Assembly (NCBI RefSeq): GCF_036711975.1
Contig: NC_091971.1
Location: 441,501 to 505,500, forward strand
Direction: 5' to 3'
From: Onthophagus taurus
Lineage: Eukaryota > Arthropoda > Insecta > Coleoptera > Scarabaeidae
DNA: 64,000 nucleotides
Position 1 is the stretch's first letter. Each line of letters opens with the position of its first letter. Of the stretch, positions 11,111 to 22,558 are shown in pieces. Both the position numbers and the translations under genes were made by a program. The notes under the pieces are model-generated. The model ran no database searches and was not told the DNA's origin. It saw only the letters and a list, made by a program, of their open reading frames with translations.

Positions 11111-12661
11111 TATTTTTCATTGCACTACAAAACTATCAATATACATAATCTAACTTTATGCTATATAATTTAGTAATAATTCCTATATAACTAAGAGAAA
11201 GAAAATCAACGAGTTAACCAAAAAGACAAGACAAGCAAAAGCACACCGCTATATTGGAGTCGCCGTAGCTGAGCCGCGCGGAGACCAAGCGCAAGGAGAA
11301 ATTATTGGCCTTGTTACTTGACCCAGAAAATGCCGCCGAAGACATACATACACACCGGAGACAAGGACGTTAGAGAGGCAGAGACGGAACGAATCATAAA
11401 CTTACAGATTTTATTTTATTTATTAATAAATAAAAAAAAAATACAATTTTAAAATTACAATTCACAATGAGAGTGTAATTATAAAGTTGATGTCGTAAAT
11501 GAATCTGTTGCGACCACGTTTCAAATTAAGTATGCAGATGCAAAACAAAAATTGCCGTGACTAAACCAAGTCATATTTTTTGATATATTCAGGCTTAGGT
11601 CTGAATACAATGAACGTTGTCGTGTTGTGTCGAAACTGTTATTTAGTACGCATTTTTTCTCTAGGGAATTGAAGGTAAATGTTGTCTCACCACCTCAAAA
11701 AAAAGAATAAATCATAAATAAATCTTTTGAGATTTTGTTAATTTTGTAAAATGCAAATTGTGACATCATCTCTTTTAACAACATGACATACTTCTTGGTA
11801 CAGTTCAAGTCGGAGGAGGAGTATTGTGGGACGTTCTTGACCTTGCATAAATTTTGCGGGGAATCGTTGACGACTACGACAACGACAACAAGAAACGGTG
11901 GTAATAGAAAACGTCATAAAACGTTCCAGTTCCTGTTTGGCGACGACGACGACAACAAACGATCTTGTACTAAGAATAAGCCAAAAGAGAAACCGACATA
12001 AAAAAACGCTGAACGTACACATGCTCTTTTATAGAAACTAGATACAGCTCTGGTTGTTGTCGTCGTTGAAAAGAGATAGAAATTAAAAAAAAAAAGAAGT
12101 CTTCGTCGTCTGTAGAAAGAAAGATACAACGGTATGGTACTTAGCAACTCACTTAGCGAACATTTTCCTGAAGAAGATAATTGACCAATTAAGGTCAGAA
12201 AACACAATCGAAACCTACTCCTATTGGTTAAAAAAAGAGACTTATCAACATTTCTCGATTTATTTAATTGAGTTGTATCAAAATAATTATTTTCGATCTC
12301 GCGCTATTTGAAGAAATGGTTCATTGACTAGAAGAAACGGCGGCAGTTAAAAGATAATTCATGCATGTATGTGGGTCAAAAAAGAAAAAAAGGAGTTGTT
12401 GGTGAAAGTGGTGCAATTGTTAAAATAGATATGTATAGTACAACTACAATCAAAAGACAAGATGAATTTTATTGACATGATTATTTACCGATATGTTACG
12501 GTTAGAAAGTGAAGATTGCTATTTATTAAGCATAAAATAAAATTAAAACGGAAAGTTTTGTATAAAAACAGATTGGTTAAGGAGAAATAAATTACCAATG
12601 TAATAAAAATTAATATACCATATATATTTTATTATTTATTGAATAGGAAATCATTGTCGTG
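11111..12661. other. Intergenic with CGA/ACG-rich islands
   Basis: GC-richer patches at about 11240-11390 and 11800-12130, the latter with runs of CGACGACGAC and ACAACGAC. Short open frames exist on both strands over the same bases, as expected from trinucleotide bias. No domain is recognised. A non-coding exon or promoter is possible but unproven. Confidence 0.4.
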
Positions 12662-15143
12662 TTATTAATATCTTTAGCCCTCCAAAGGTTTAGGGCAAAT
12701 GTAGGTCCTTAATGAACCTTAGTATTGTCCTGAAGTCTTGAACCTTTATGTCGGTAGGTAACAGGGTAGTTTTACCGAAGACGTTGTGCCTTAGACGTCC
12801 TCTGGCGACGCAATTGCACAGTATATGTTCAGCAGTTTCTGACTCATCGTTGCATAGTCGACAAGTTTGATCCTCAGCTTGTCCAATGTGGAAGAGGTGG
12901 TATTTTAGGGGCACATGGCCTGTTAGGTAGCCTGAGAGCGTTCTTAGATCCCCTTTGCTGAGGCATAAAACCTCTTTGGTTTTGTTTTGCGACGGAGTTA
13001 TCATACTCTTCGCTTGTCTGTGACCTGGAAGTTCTTTCCAGCGTAAGGCTATCTTTGAAGCCTCCCAGTTGTTGATTATTTGTTTTAGGTGGCTTTTTTG
13101 TAGTCCACATCCAGGTTGGGGTCCAATGAAGGGCGTGTTTGCTGCCTCTTTGGCCAGCTTATCGGCCTTCTCATTGCCCTCAATGTTGCTGTGACCTGGA
13201 ACCCACCATAGGGTAACATCATTGCCCCTAGCGAGTTCTCTCAGGTTGTTGGTGCACTCTCTGATCAGTGCGGAGCCACACGTGTAGGCCTGAATTGCGT
13301 TTAAGGCGGCCCGACTGTCTGTGAAAATGTTTATGGATGCACCTTTTTGTCCCTTCTGTAGGTTCAAAGCGGTGCAGAAGTTTATAGCAAGAACTTCTGC
13401 TTGGAAAATTGTTAAGTCCGAGCCGAGGGGCAATTTGATGTGGCTATTTGGTCCACTGATGCCCATGCCTACTCCAGATCTTACTGTCTTTGAAGCATCG
13501 GTGTACCAGGCTAGGGCTCCTCTTTTTAGTTGAGGCCCAATCATCCCTGCTACTAAATATGACCTTATACGGTTGGTTGAAATTGTAATCCGTCGGTATA
13601 AGGTCCGTTTTAATTTCAATCAGGTGATTTAGACATGGGTCTTTGAGGATCTCGAGTTGTCCTCTGAGATTACCCTGCATCAACTTGAGTGAAGAAACAG
13701 TTTTCAGTGACAAGGCACTTACGGCTGCCTCCTTTTGTATATATATGTGGAGTGGTGTGAGACCAAGTAGGGCTTCCAAAGCAGCCGTCGGACAGGATCT
13801 CATTGCACCCGTTATGTTAAGACATGCTAACCGCTGGATTTGTGCCAGCTGTTGTTGAGCTGTCTTATGTTTTGTTTTTGGCCACCAAACCAATGAGGCG
13901 TAGGCGACCATGGGTCTGATTATTGCTACGTAGGCACAATGAGCCATTCGTGGTTTGAGACCCCAGTTCCTTCCTAGGAGCCTGCGGCAGATCTGGTTTG
14001 CCATGATGGCCTTTTTCCTCACCTTATCTAAGTGTGAGTTCCAGTTTAATTTACTGTCAAGTATTACCCCTAGGTATTTAGTTTCTGTTTTGAGGTTAAT
14101 AGTTCTACTTTCAATGGAGGGTGCTTTTATTTGTAGCTTCCTTCTCCGAGTGAAAGGGACTATTTCGATTTTATTGGGATTGATGCTGAGCCCATTGCTT
14201 CTGCACCAAGTACTGGTGAGTAGTAGGGCTTTCTGCATTAGCTGAGTCATGATTGAATCATATTTACCTCGGATTGCGATTACCAGGTCATCAGCATACC
14301 CTTGTATCTTAAATCCGTTTTTAGTTACGGTGTTCATCAAGTCATCAACTACCAGGCACCATAATAGAGGTGATAGCACTCCCCCTTGGGGACATCCTCT
14401 TAGCGCCTTTATAGTCTGCCGACTTTTCAACATGGCTATACACCACTTGATTGTCGACGGATGTATGTCTTTTACGTTTAAAGCCTTCTCTATGGATTCA
14501 TATGAGGTGTTGTCAAACGCACCCTCTATATCTATGAAAGCACAAAGGGCTATCTCTTTGGTTGCAATTGCCTCCTCTAAGGTGCTAGTCAAAGCATGGA
14601 GAGCGGTAATTGTTGATTTTGCTTTCTGGTAAGCATGTTGGCTAGGATGGAGTGGATTTGTGAGAAGCACTCCATTCCTTAGGTATTGATCGATTACCTT
14701 TTCCATCCCTTTGAGGAGAAATGAAGTTAGGCTAATTGGTCTGTACGCCTTGGGGTCCGCGTTTGAACGCCTACCACCTTTAGGTATGAACACCACCTTT
14801 ACTTTCCTCCATAGAGTGGGTATATAGCTAAAGCTGTAGCTAGCTATATATAGCGATATTATTATTGGGAGAAGTTCTTCTAAGCCTTTTGGCAGAAAGA
14901 TAGGCAGAATTCCATTTCCTCCAGGTGATTTTAGGGGCTTGAAATTCGAGATAGCCCACCTTACTCTGTTGGGTGTGAAAATATTCCCACCTGTGCTGCG
15001 AACCCTACCTGATGGACGGGTTATGTCCATTACTTCAGGGTCGGCATCTGCAGGAAAGAGCAATAAACTTAAAAAATATTCTTCCATGAGATATACCTCA
15101 CTTTCCAATATATGATACCTTCTTCCATGTATCTCGGACAATA
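12662..15143 (-). mobile_element. LINE-B copy 2, minus strand
   Basis: Closely similar to 6210-8490 but on the minus strand and with a longer 5' part: it adds sequence ahead of the RT palm. Its 3' side stops inside the 3' UTR just after GGAGGGCTAAAG, losing the rest of the UTR and the (AAT)n tail present in copy 1. The retrotransposon-derived start is probably near 15060; the bases up to 15143 may be flank. Confidence 0.88.
12690..15141 (-). pseudogene. LINE-B copy 2 ORF2: reverse transcriptase and RNase H in two frames
   Basis: Two long overlapping minus-strand frames. 15141-13444 (565 codons) carries the reverse transcriptase with GCPQGGVLSP and GYADDL. 13619-12690 carries RNase H (WYTDASKT, FQAEVLA, FTDSRAA, GHSNIEGNEKADKLAK) and a complete zinc knuckle CRLC...HILCNC. 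The second frame is +1 relative to the first. The natural junction is the T5 run at 13523-13527 (A5 on the coding strand), the same place as in copy 1. Against copy 1 it lacks ten codons just before the GCPQGG motif. Apart from this it is almost unbroken. Confidence 0.88.
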
Positions 15144-15482
15144 ATACATAAATATGTGATAATTTTTACATTCTTGGATCGTGTATTTTCCTCATACTGC
15201 AAGCTAAGTTTGCAGATTACAAATCACACCTGTTTATTATAAATTATAGCTGCAAACTGAAGACAGAACGTCATAGCTGTGACTATGTACTGAAAGTTTT
15301 GCAGGGCGAAGTTGCTGAAAGCATTTCTCAAAATTGTTTCAAAAGTCAAAGAACCTAAGATGAGAGTCAAAAGAGACCAATAGTAGTAACCAATAGAGGA
15401 GGCATTGAAGAAGACATAATAAACTACACAAATAAACTTAAAGCAGCTTCTTCAATGCTGAAATAGGTATGAAATAGCCTAC
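15144..15482. other. Unassigned spacer
   Basis: AT-rich sequence between LINE-B copy 2 and a decayed LINE fragment. I recognise nothing in it. Confidence 0.4.
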
Positions 15483-15640
15483 TTGCGAGGACAGCATTGG
15501 ACTGGAACCCACAAGACCGCACAAGAGGGAGAAGGAAACGTGGCGGAGATCTATTATGAAAGAGATAAAGGCAACAAGAATTATGAAACACGATGGCGTG
15601 CATTTGTCGAAGCCCTAAACATTGAAGAACACCAATTTCA
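15483..15640 (+). pseudogene. Decayed LINE C-terminal end
   Basis: The plus-strand translation reads ALDWNPQDRTREGEGN, then ETRWRAFVEALN. This resembles the C-terminal end common in some insect LINEs (a WNPQGKRxRGRP stretch, then VRWRxxVxALC). It is short and diverged, with no catalytic part, and is opposite in strand to the RT remnant at 15855-16580, so it is probably a different insertion. Confidence 0.5.
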
Positions 15641-15854
15641 TCAGGTTGATTTGGCTCATAGCTATTCAACATGGCTATTCCAATTAATCTGATACAAGGA
15701 ACCCTAACAGATAACTTTCCAATATTGATTATCACTAACGTTGCCCTATCACTATGTCATGTAAGTTTTAAATTTTTGAAGTTCTCTTTTTTATTAGTTG
15801 ATGTCTTCAATTGTAACACTGCTCGATACGATATCTCTCTCCGTCTTTCACTCT

Positions 15855-16580
15855 AAATCAGGAGTTTAATTTTGTCTTCCTTTATCCTTAACCTAACCTC
15901 TCGTTCAGCAGTTTCGACTTTTTCAAAGGTGTCATTGACCGTGTGCAATGATGTGCCAAGAATGTTAAGGTCATCTGCATATCTTGAAGAGTATGAGCGC
16001 TAATCTGTCACTTTGTTTCTGTCTTGTACACAGTTTGAACTCGTTTGAGAGCGGCCCTTCCAATTTGAATATATAATTCGAGTTGCATGTGCTGTATAAC
16101 ATTGTGTATTTGACCAGCCTCATATGCTAGCAGTCTCAAACTCCCAGAACTTTTCAATTAGTTGTTGACTATATGCTGTGCTAAGCAACGTTATTCCCCT
16201 ATAATCAATATCAGTGTATGTAGGGTGGTTGTAAATTGTTCTTTTCCATATTTTAATAGCCTGGCAACTTATTGTTTATGCCAAGCGATTTATTTGTTTT
16301 TTTCATTTTTTGAGTGCGTGTCCGCAATTGATGGCGGATCGATATTTGGTTCATCTTCGCGTGCTTCTAAGTTTAACACGTATTGAGCCTGAGCCCTAGA
16401 TGTATTATGGTTTTTTTGGAGTTTTTGGAAGAATTGTATCCATCGATTCATGATCTCCTATTTTTCTGTTAGCCACTCTCCATATCTGGATTTGGTAAAG
16501 CAGTTCCTTAGTTTATATCCTCTTTTGAAATCTTTCTCCACTTCTTTTCTTCTGTCTTAGTATCCTTTTAGTTCTCTTTA
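15855..16580 (-). pseudogene. Decayed reverse transcriptase of a LINE (RTE/CR1-like)
   Basis: Minus-strand fragments in broken frames appear in the right order for a reverse transcriptase. Near 16384 is EAREDEPNIDPPSIAD (start of the fingers). Near 16205-16145 is DYRGITLLSTAYSQQLIE (the YRGIxLL palm motif). Near 15990-15861 is RYADDLNILG followed by RLRIKEDKIKLL (the catalytic YADD and the following conserved block). Several stops and shifts separate them. The motif spellings resemble RTE/CR1-type elements rather than the jockey copies elsewhere here. Confidence 0.75.
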
Positions 16581-17160
16581 GTTCTCTTTTGTTGTAATAT
16601 TTAAATGATAAACATAAAGGCTCTCCTCGTTTAATTCTTTCTTTATTTTAAATCAAAACGATCTTAAATCTTGCGCAATTCAAATACCTATTAAACTAGT
16701 TACTAGCAGAGGAAAGTAATTGCACAATTCTTCGACATCGTATCAAGATGCCGAGATGATCATATCCTTCTTTAATCCCACCACTATTCACCTTTCTTTT
16801 CCTTATTTCGAAGAAGGAGGTTCACCTCCTTCTTCTCGTTATTATTGTTGGTTTAGGTTTGAAGAAGAACAAGAAGAAGAAGAGGAGCGGTTTTCGCCTC
16901 GAGAACGTAGATAGCAAATGGACCAACGACGACGACCAGCAGTGGGTCGCACGCCACCGGTATTCAAATGCACGTCGGCGCAAGAAGTGGCACGTTGGCA
17001 CACTTCCGAGACCATCGAGTCGACGAGGAACGCGGGGAAGGAAAAGAAGTCGACGACGACGATTTTGCTTGGTAACTATGCGGACACGCTTCCTACAAGA
17101 TGGAGGGAAACCACAAATTGGGACACTAACAAGAAATTATGTTAAAAGAATTAGGTATTA
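16581..17160. other. Unassigned, includes GC-rich island 16840-17100
   Basis: The island has GAAGAAGAAG and CGACGACGACC runs, with overlapping open frames of low-complexity composition on the plus strand. I take these as composition artefacts. It could be an untranslated exon or promoter; no repeat relationship to other islands was seen. Confidence 0.4.
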
Positions 17161-20100
17161 AAAAATTTAAAAAGGTTAAGTTGGATGAAACGGTTTTTTA
17201 CCCAAATTGATTTGACTCAAATTAACAATTTTTAATTAAATTAAGGTTAAATTAATTAAGGAGCCAATTTAAGTGTTAGCACTTAACGAAACTTGACGTT
17301 GAAAAATATAATAATAATTAATTAAGAGTCTAGTCGATGTGTTGCCAATGAAAACCTACTTTGAAAGTGATAAATGAGATCTCGTTTTAATTAATCATGA
17401 GTAAATAAGAATAAGTTTACTCAATCAGTTGAATTTAATCTTATTTAGGGTGTTTTATTTTGTAATTTGTAATTGTAAAATATCTTGTGCATACCTACAG
17501 GGTGAGCAGTTTTGATTTGTGCTTCGAAATTAGCATACAAAGACATTCCAAACTAGGCATTACTAGTTACTTATTTGAATATACAACGACCTCTTAGATA
17601 ACAAATTTTTGTGAATAAAATAAAGAAACTTACCTTTATTGAATGTAAGGGGGAAAAATGAAACAATTCAATGTTTTACAAAGATTTCTTTAAAAAGTAA
17701 TGGTTTCTATATTACAAAATATTTACGATTTACGATATGACAATAATCAACAATAACGAATAACAAAATAATTAAATACAATAGGTTAGCTAGCGATGAA
17801 AAAAAAATACAATCTCATTTCGAAAAATTAAAAAAAAATATATATAATAATAATTTCAATAAATTTTGATTTTGAAAGGATTTTTTGGATGCTTCTTGGA
17901 TTTATTTCTTGAAGTGTGCGAATTTCAAAAAGAAAGTTAATTTTTTTTTAGGAGATTATTTTATTTTTTTCTTCAGTAAATAAAAATAGTATCACACACG
18001 ATCTTTTTTGTACATTACGAAAAAACAAAATATGATTCATAATAATAAAAACGAAAAATCTTGGCAAGTTGTGTAATAAGTACAAATAAAAGAATCGATG
18101 TTATATAAGAAAATAATTAATAAAAAATATTTTTTTTTCAAGACGGAATCGATTGCGAGAAAATCTTTCAAAAAGACTTGAGATCTCTATAATTTACAAA
18201 GAGAAAAAAGGATTATTACAAAAAAAAAACAAGATTACTAGTTACACACAAGATTTAAAACTAAAATCAATAATTTAATTAGATCTATACAAAAATATAC
18301 AAAAAAAATGTTTACAATGTTCGATGTGGCGAAATTTGTACAATTTATTGGACGGGGACGTTTCTTTATTTATAATTATATAAAAAAAATTATTATACTT
18401 TTAGTGACTGTTTCAGAAATTCTTTACGAAATTTCTATAGAACTTTTCTTGTAGAAAATTACAATTACAATACTTAAATATTAAGTACAATGCACAAAAA
18501 ACTATCACAAGAAATCATTATAATATATTTATGTAAAGTATGCTCAATAAGATAGAAAAAATTTTGACATTTAAAATACTATTTTAGGTTATTTTTAATT
18601 GTCAAATATCAATTTTAACTTGTCAAAAATGATTTTTATTGAACATACTGTTTAAGCTTGAAATATAATTATACCTGAGAGGTAAAAACTCATTTTAAGT
18701 AAAAAAGCATCAATTAATTTTCGATAATTTTTCTTATTCAAGTAGGAAAAAAGGACGTATAAATATAAATAACAAAAAAGAAGGGAATATTAATAGAATT
18801 AAAAAAAAATAGATCAAAATGTGAAAGAATGCACCTGCACGATACCGGTCATTGCACTTTGTCCACAAAATTAGGAATACTCGATCATCTCTCTTTCTCA
18901 TATATTTACTTTTTTAAATAAATCGCATATTTTAAATGCATTAGTTAATTTTTTTGAGGTACCTTTCTTATAGCACGTTTGGGATGAGAATTACTCAATC
19001 AAATAAACTTTATAGTTTATTTTTAATTGGTATTTCAGTTTTGTTATCAAACAATACAACGAATTAACGATAATTTACCATTCATTCTAAGATTTAGGAA
19101 CTTAATTGAATGAAAAGAATTTTCATTGGGTTTTGGTGACGGAGGTTTTCTTTCTTTTTAGTAATCAAATAATACTTTTTGACCAAAACTCTTAAAAAAA
19201 CACGTTCCTCCTTAAATAAAAATGTTTGCCATGATTATTGGAAGTTTCAATAAAAAACTCAAAACTATAAATTTTAAACAAATTGATTTTTATATGTTGG
19301 CAACATTGTGCTTGTCATTATAACTGTCACACGATTATCATTTGAATTTAACAAATTAAACTGTTTTTTTTATTAAATGCCTCAAAAACCTTAAAAAATT
19401 GATTCAACATTCAGATTTATCACCTTTCTAACATATTGCGGCTCTTGTATACATAAGTATTCTTCATTAATTAATAATTACTATAAAAAAATCTTTTTCT
19501 TTATTTTATCTTATTATAACTCACTTTAAGATATACAGGGTGTATATCTTTGTTGTAACATGATATTTTTGAGAGTAAAACCACAGTTAATTTATTACAT
19601 GGTCAGTCAAAAAGATGACCTTGGAAAGATTAATTTTCAAAACAAATTAATAATTTAGTGAATTGAGGTGTTTATAATAATTTTCAGTTTATAAATGTAA
19701 ATGAAGAATTAAAATGACTCATTTACACGGTATACTTCCGATTTCTTACTAAAAATAATAAATTTTCATGTTATCACCGAAAACATAGGCAACTCAAATA
19801 ACTTGTCCATTCATTTCTTTCAAATTTAAAATTAAACTTTACATATTTACTTTGTTCTTTTTATAATAAATCAATGACACCGAATTTGATTAAAAATCAA
19901 TTGTCATTGTGCTATTTAAAAAGAATTCCATCATAAACTTATAAACTGATATTATAAACCCTTATAGTGTAAAGTCTATTAACATTCACAAAATTAACTG
20001 TTGCTAATTGTAACAAATTTATTCTTATTTAATCAGATTATCAGGGATTAAAAATTATTATGTTTAATCCTCACATTTAAAAATTAATTAAAAAAAGACC

Positions 20101-20742
20101 TTTGCGATTTGTTGCCAATATCATATTAATAAATACGTCAAACGAGTCAAGATCCATCTATCAGACCGAATACAAAGATAACAAACGTGTTTTATGATTC
20201 ATATCATTATTTAAAAGTGAATTATATCAAATTCAAATATGTTTGATAGAATTAATTTTATAACTGTGGTGTTGACTTTTATTAAAAAATAATATAATCT
20301 TTAAAACGTCACGTGTCATCTATTTGACGTTTTAACATCTTTAGAGGTTAGAATATTTACCATAATTATGTCAAAAAGAAATTTCTCTACAGTGTGTTAA
20401 CATTTGCCTTAAAACTCCTCATTCTAGGGATTTCCAGGGGAAAGTAGATTCAAAGTTTTAAATAAATTGAGCTAGCTTATTCATTGGCAAATCTACTTTA
20501 TGACGCTAATTTGCTCATTTGATATAATAGAAACTTAGGAGTTGATTTAGTTGCTCCTACTTTCAAACAAATTTATTTTGGAGGTGAAATCAACTAATAT
20601 TTTACTGATATATTAGAATTCCAATAATCATGGCCAAATCAGTTTTAATTGCAATATTATTATCGTATAATTATTGTATTGATAACATAAAACAAACCAA
20701 TACAGTTTCAACTAAAATTGTAAAAACATAGTTGTAACTATA
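17161..20742 (-). other. AT-rich region, probably including a long 3' UTR of the zinc-finger gene
   Basis: 3.6 kb with no open frame of note, lying directly downstream of the minus-strand zinc-finger stop. A minus-strand AATAAA at 17640-17635 would give a 3' UTR of about 3.1 kb, but many AATAAA motifs occur, so the true end is unknown. A CAGGGTGTATATC fragment near 19548 resembles the terminal repeats of the mariner-like elements. UTR assignment is inference. Confidence 0.4.
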
Positions 20743-22260
20743 TCAGTCTCTCCCTATGCGTTTATGAATCTGTTGATGTTTAAGTAGATGTGCTTTTTGA
20801 CGGAAAGCTTTCGCGCAGGTGTCACATCTAAACGGTTTTTCCCCCGTATGCGTTCTAAGGTGTACCTTAATGTTCGATTTATTTAAAAATCCCCGATTGC
20901 ATATTGTACATCGATGAACAGGTTTCTCTTTACCGAGTAATCCTAAGTTTTGTTCCGATGGGTAAACGCTAGCACTATTATTTGTTTGCTTCTTTTGCGT
21001 TCGATTCCGAGATTTTTTCGGCGTAACTGTTGTGGTTGTCGTCGTCGTGTGAGGATAATTCTGTAACATATCCGGACTTTGCATCCGATCATCTTGAGCG
21101 GCGTTTAAATGTTGTATCCCGTAATTAGGAACGAATCTTCCGTTTACGGTTAATAATAAATTTTCGGTTGTGGATACAACGTTTGCGGGAGGTGAAGACG
21201 TTGAAATGATGTCGCCCGTGTAATTTGTCGAACTAGGAAGTTCTTGTTTCGGTGGTGGGCCATTTTGTAATCGATTCTGTAGTAAAGGCATGTACGATAA
21301 TAAATTTTGTAAAGTGGGAGTTGCTAAACTGTTCGGACTTTTAAATTCTTCCGATGTTTGATTTGTCGTTGTTGGAACAACAAATTCCGATAAACCTTCT
21401 TGAGTGACTATTAAATTTTTTTGTTCATCAACGCAAGCTCTATTAATCCACGAATCCAAATCCATCCAACTATCCCGTGATGTTGGATTATGTTCTGATT
21501 CGCCACAATGCGAGGTCGCGTTGTTATTTTGTTGCTGTTGTTGTTGTTGGGCTGCTGAAGTGTCAGCTGAAATCGCGGAAGAAATAATCGCGGCTATATC
21601 ATCAATCGCCGAAACATCATAATGCGCCACTTCTGTTTTTATATGCGTCACCGAATCCACTGCACTATTCTGTTGTTGTCCGCACTCGTCATAAACTTTA
21701 CCGCTCGTCACAACCGAGTCCACCATATCGTAAGACAATTTCACCTCGAACTCGTTCTCCGCGAACAAAACCTCTTTAGTATCGCAATCGTTATCATTCG
21801 AAACGTTACACGTCGAACTAGAAACGATATTTTGCTCGTTAAAATTATTATAAGAATTATTATTTTCTTCGGTTATCCGTTGAGCTAACGCGTGATAATG
21901 ATGACCCTGTATACCGTTTATACTTAAATTCGCCGTGTAACCAGCAAACGGAGGTAACGGTTTCAATTCAGCCAAACTACTATTAATCGGTTGAGTATTC
22001 ATTAAGAAACTGTCCAACGCGTCCGATTCGCTTTCGGTTATTGAGGCTTCAAGCATCTTATCCGCAGCACTCAAATTACTTATCGGAGACTCCAACGACA
22101 TCAGTTTTTGATCGATGAATTCATTGTGAAGGTTTGTACTCGAATTCGACCAGCACGAAGACGAGAAGACCGTTTCAACGTCCTCTACGTGAGAACCACC
22201 GTTTCCGCTGACCGCCATGTTATTTCCCCCTGGTACGTTCGGGTATTTCATCGTTTCCAT
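20743..22260 (-). CDS. C2H2 zinc-finger protein with two C-terminal fingers, 505 aa
   Basis: One uninterrupted frame. The ATG at 22260-22258 is preceded in frame by TGA 27 bp upstream, in a segment that itself starts at a strong splice acceptor (22312-22311), so the start is well supported. The last 60 residues hold two C2H2 fingers, both C-x2-C-x12-H-x3-H, joined by a TGEKPF linker (first finger near residue 450: CTICNRGFLNKSNIKVH). The rest is low complexity: a glutamine run followed by asparagines near residue 240, a threonine run, a basic stretch PKKSRNRTQKKQ (likely nuclear signal) and a conserved-looking block ELKPLPPFAGYTANLSINGI near residue 100. This is the make-up of a sequence-specific transcription factor. 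I do not recognise the orthologue. Confidence 0.88.
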   Translation of the reverse strand: METMKYPNVPGGNNMAVSGNGGSHVEDVETVFSSSCWSNSSTNLHNEFIDQKLMSLESPISNLSAADKMLEASITESESDALDSFLMNTQPINSSLAELKPLPPFAGYTANLSINGIQGHHYHALAQRITEENNNSYNNFNEQNIVSSSTCNVSNDNDCDTKEVLFAENEFEVKLSYDMVDSVVTSGKVYDECGQQQNSAVDSVTHIKTEVAHYDVSAIDDIAAIISSAISADTSAAQQQQQQQNNNATSHCGESEHNPTSRDSWMDLDSWINRACVDEQKNLIVTQEGLSEFVVPTTTNQTSEEFKSPNSLATPTLQNLLSYMPLLQNRLQNGPPPKQELPSSTNYTGDIISTSSPPANVVSTTENLLLTVNGRFVPNYGIQHLNAAQDDRMQSPDMLQNYPHTTTTTTTVTPKKSRNRTQKKQTNNSASVYPSEQNLGLLGKEKPVHRCTICNRGFLNKSNIKVHLRTHTGEKPFRCDTCAKAFRQKAHLLKHQQIHKRIGRD

Positions 22261-22312
22261 CTGATGATTGTGGTCGTGGTGTCAGGATATTAATTGAATT
22301 GTCATAACCACT
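22261..22312 (-). other. 5' UTR segment and splice acceptor of the zinc-finger gene
   Basis: On the minus strand a pyrimidine-rich tract TTTTTTGTTTCAG ends at 22311, followed by 50 bp of untranslated exon and the ATG. The gene therefore has at least one upstream non-coding exon to the right of 22312. The jockey-like LINE at 22559-24268 would lie in that intron. Confidence 0.65.
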
Positions 22313-22558
22313 GAAACAAAAAATTATTATTAGAAATTAAAATACAATTTAAAATTTTGATCAATTTGTAACGTCACTTCAAAATAAACTGTATTTATCG
22401 TAGCTGTTATGTCAACCAACAGACTTATGATAAACGATGAAAAACTCATTTGCAAACATCTCATAGAAGTGTATAAAACGTGTTTACTTCGCGGTGGCCT
22501 AATTTAGCCGAGGTTACTACGGTCGCATTTGCGGTATTAACTTAATTAGAGGATAAAT

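Noticed and set aside
11783-12207. Frames on both strands rich in T, R and D over the CGA/ACG tract
   Set aside because: Trinucleotide-biased composition keeps several frames open at once; no domain or splice context.
13321-14632. Plus-strand frames opposite LINE-B copy 2
   Set aside because: Antisense shadows; the same shadows occur on the minus strand of copy 1.
16720-17161. Plus-strand basic frames over the 16.9-kb island
   Set aside because: Overlapping frames of low-complexity R/K/E sequence, without homology or supporting splice sites.
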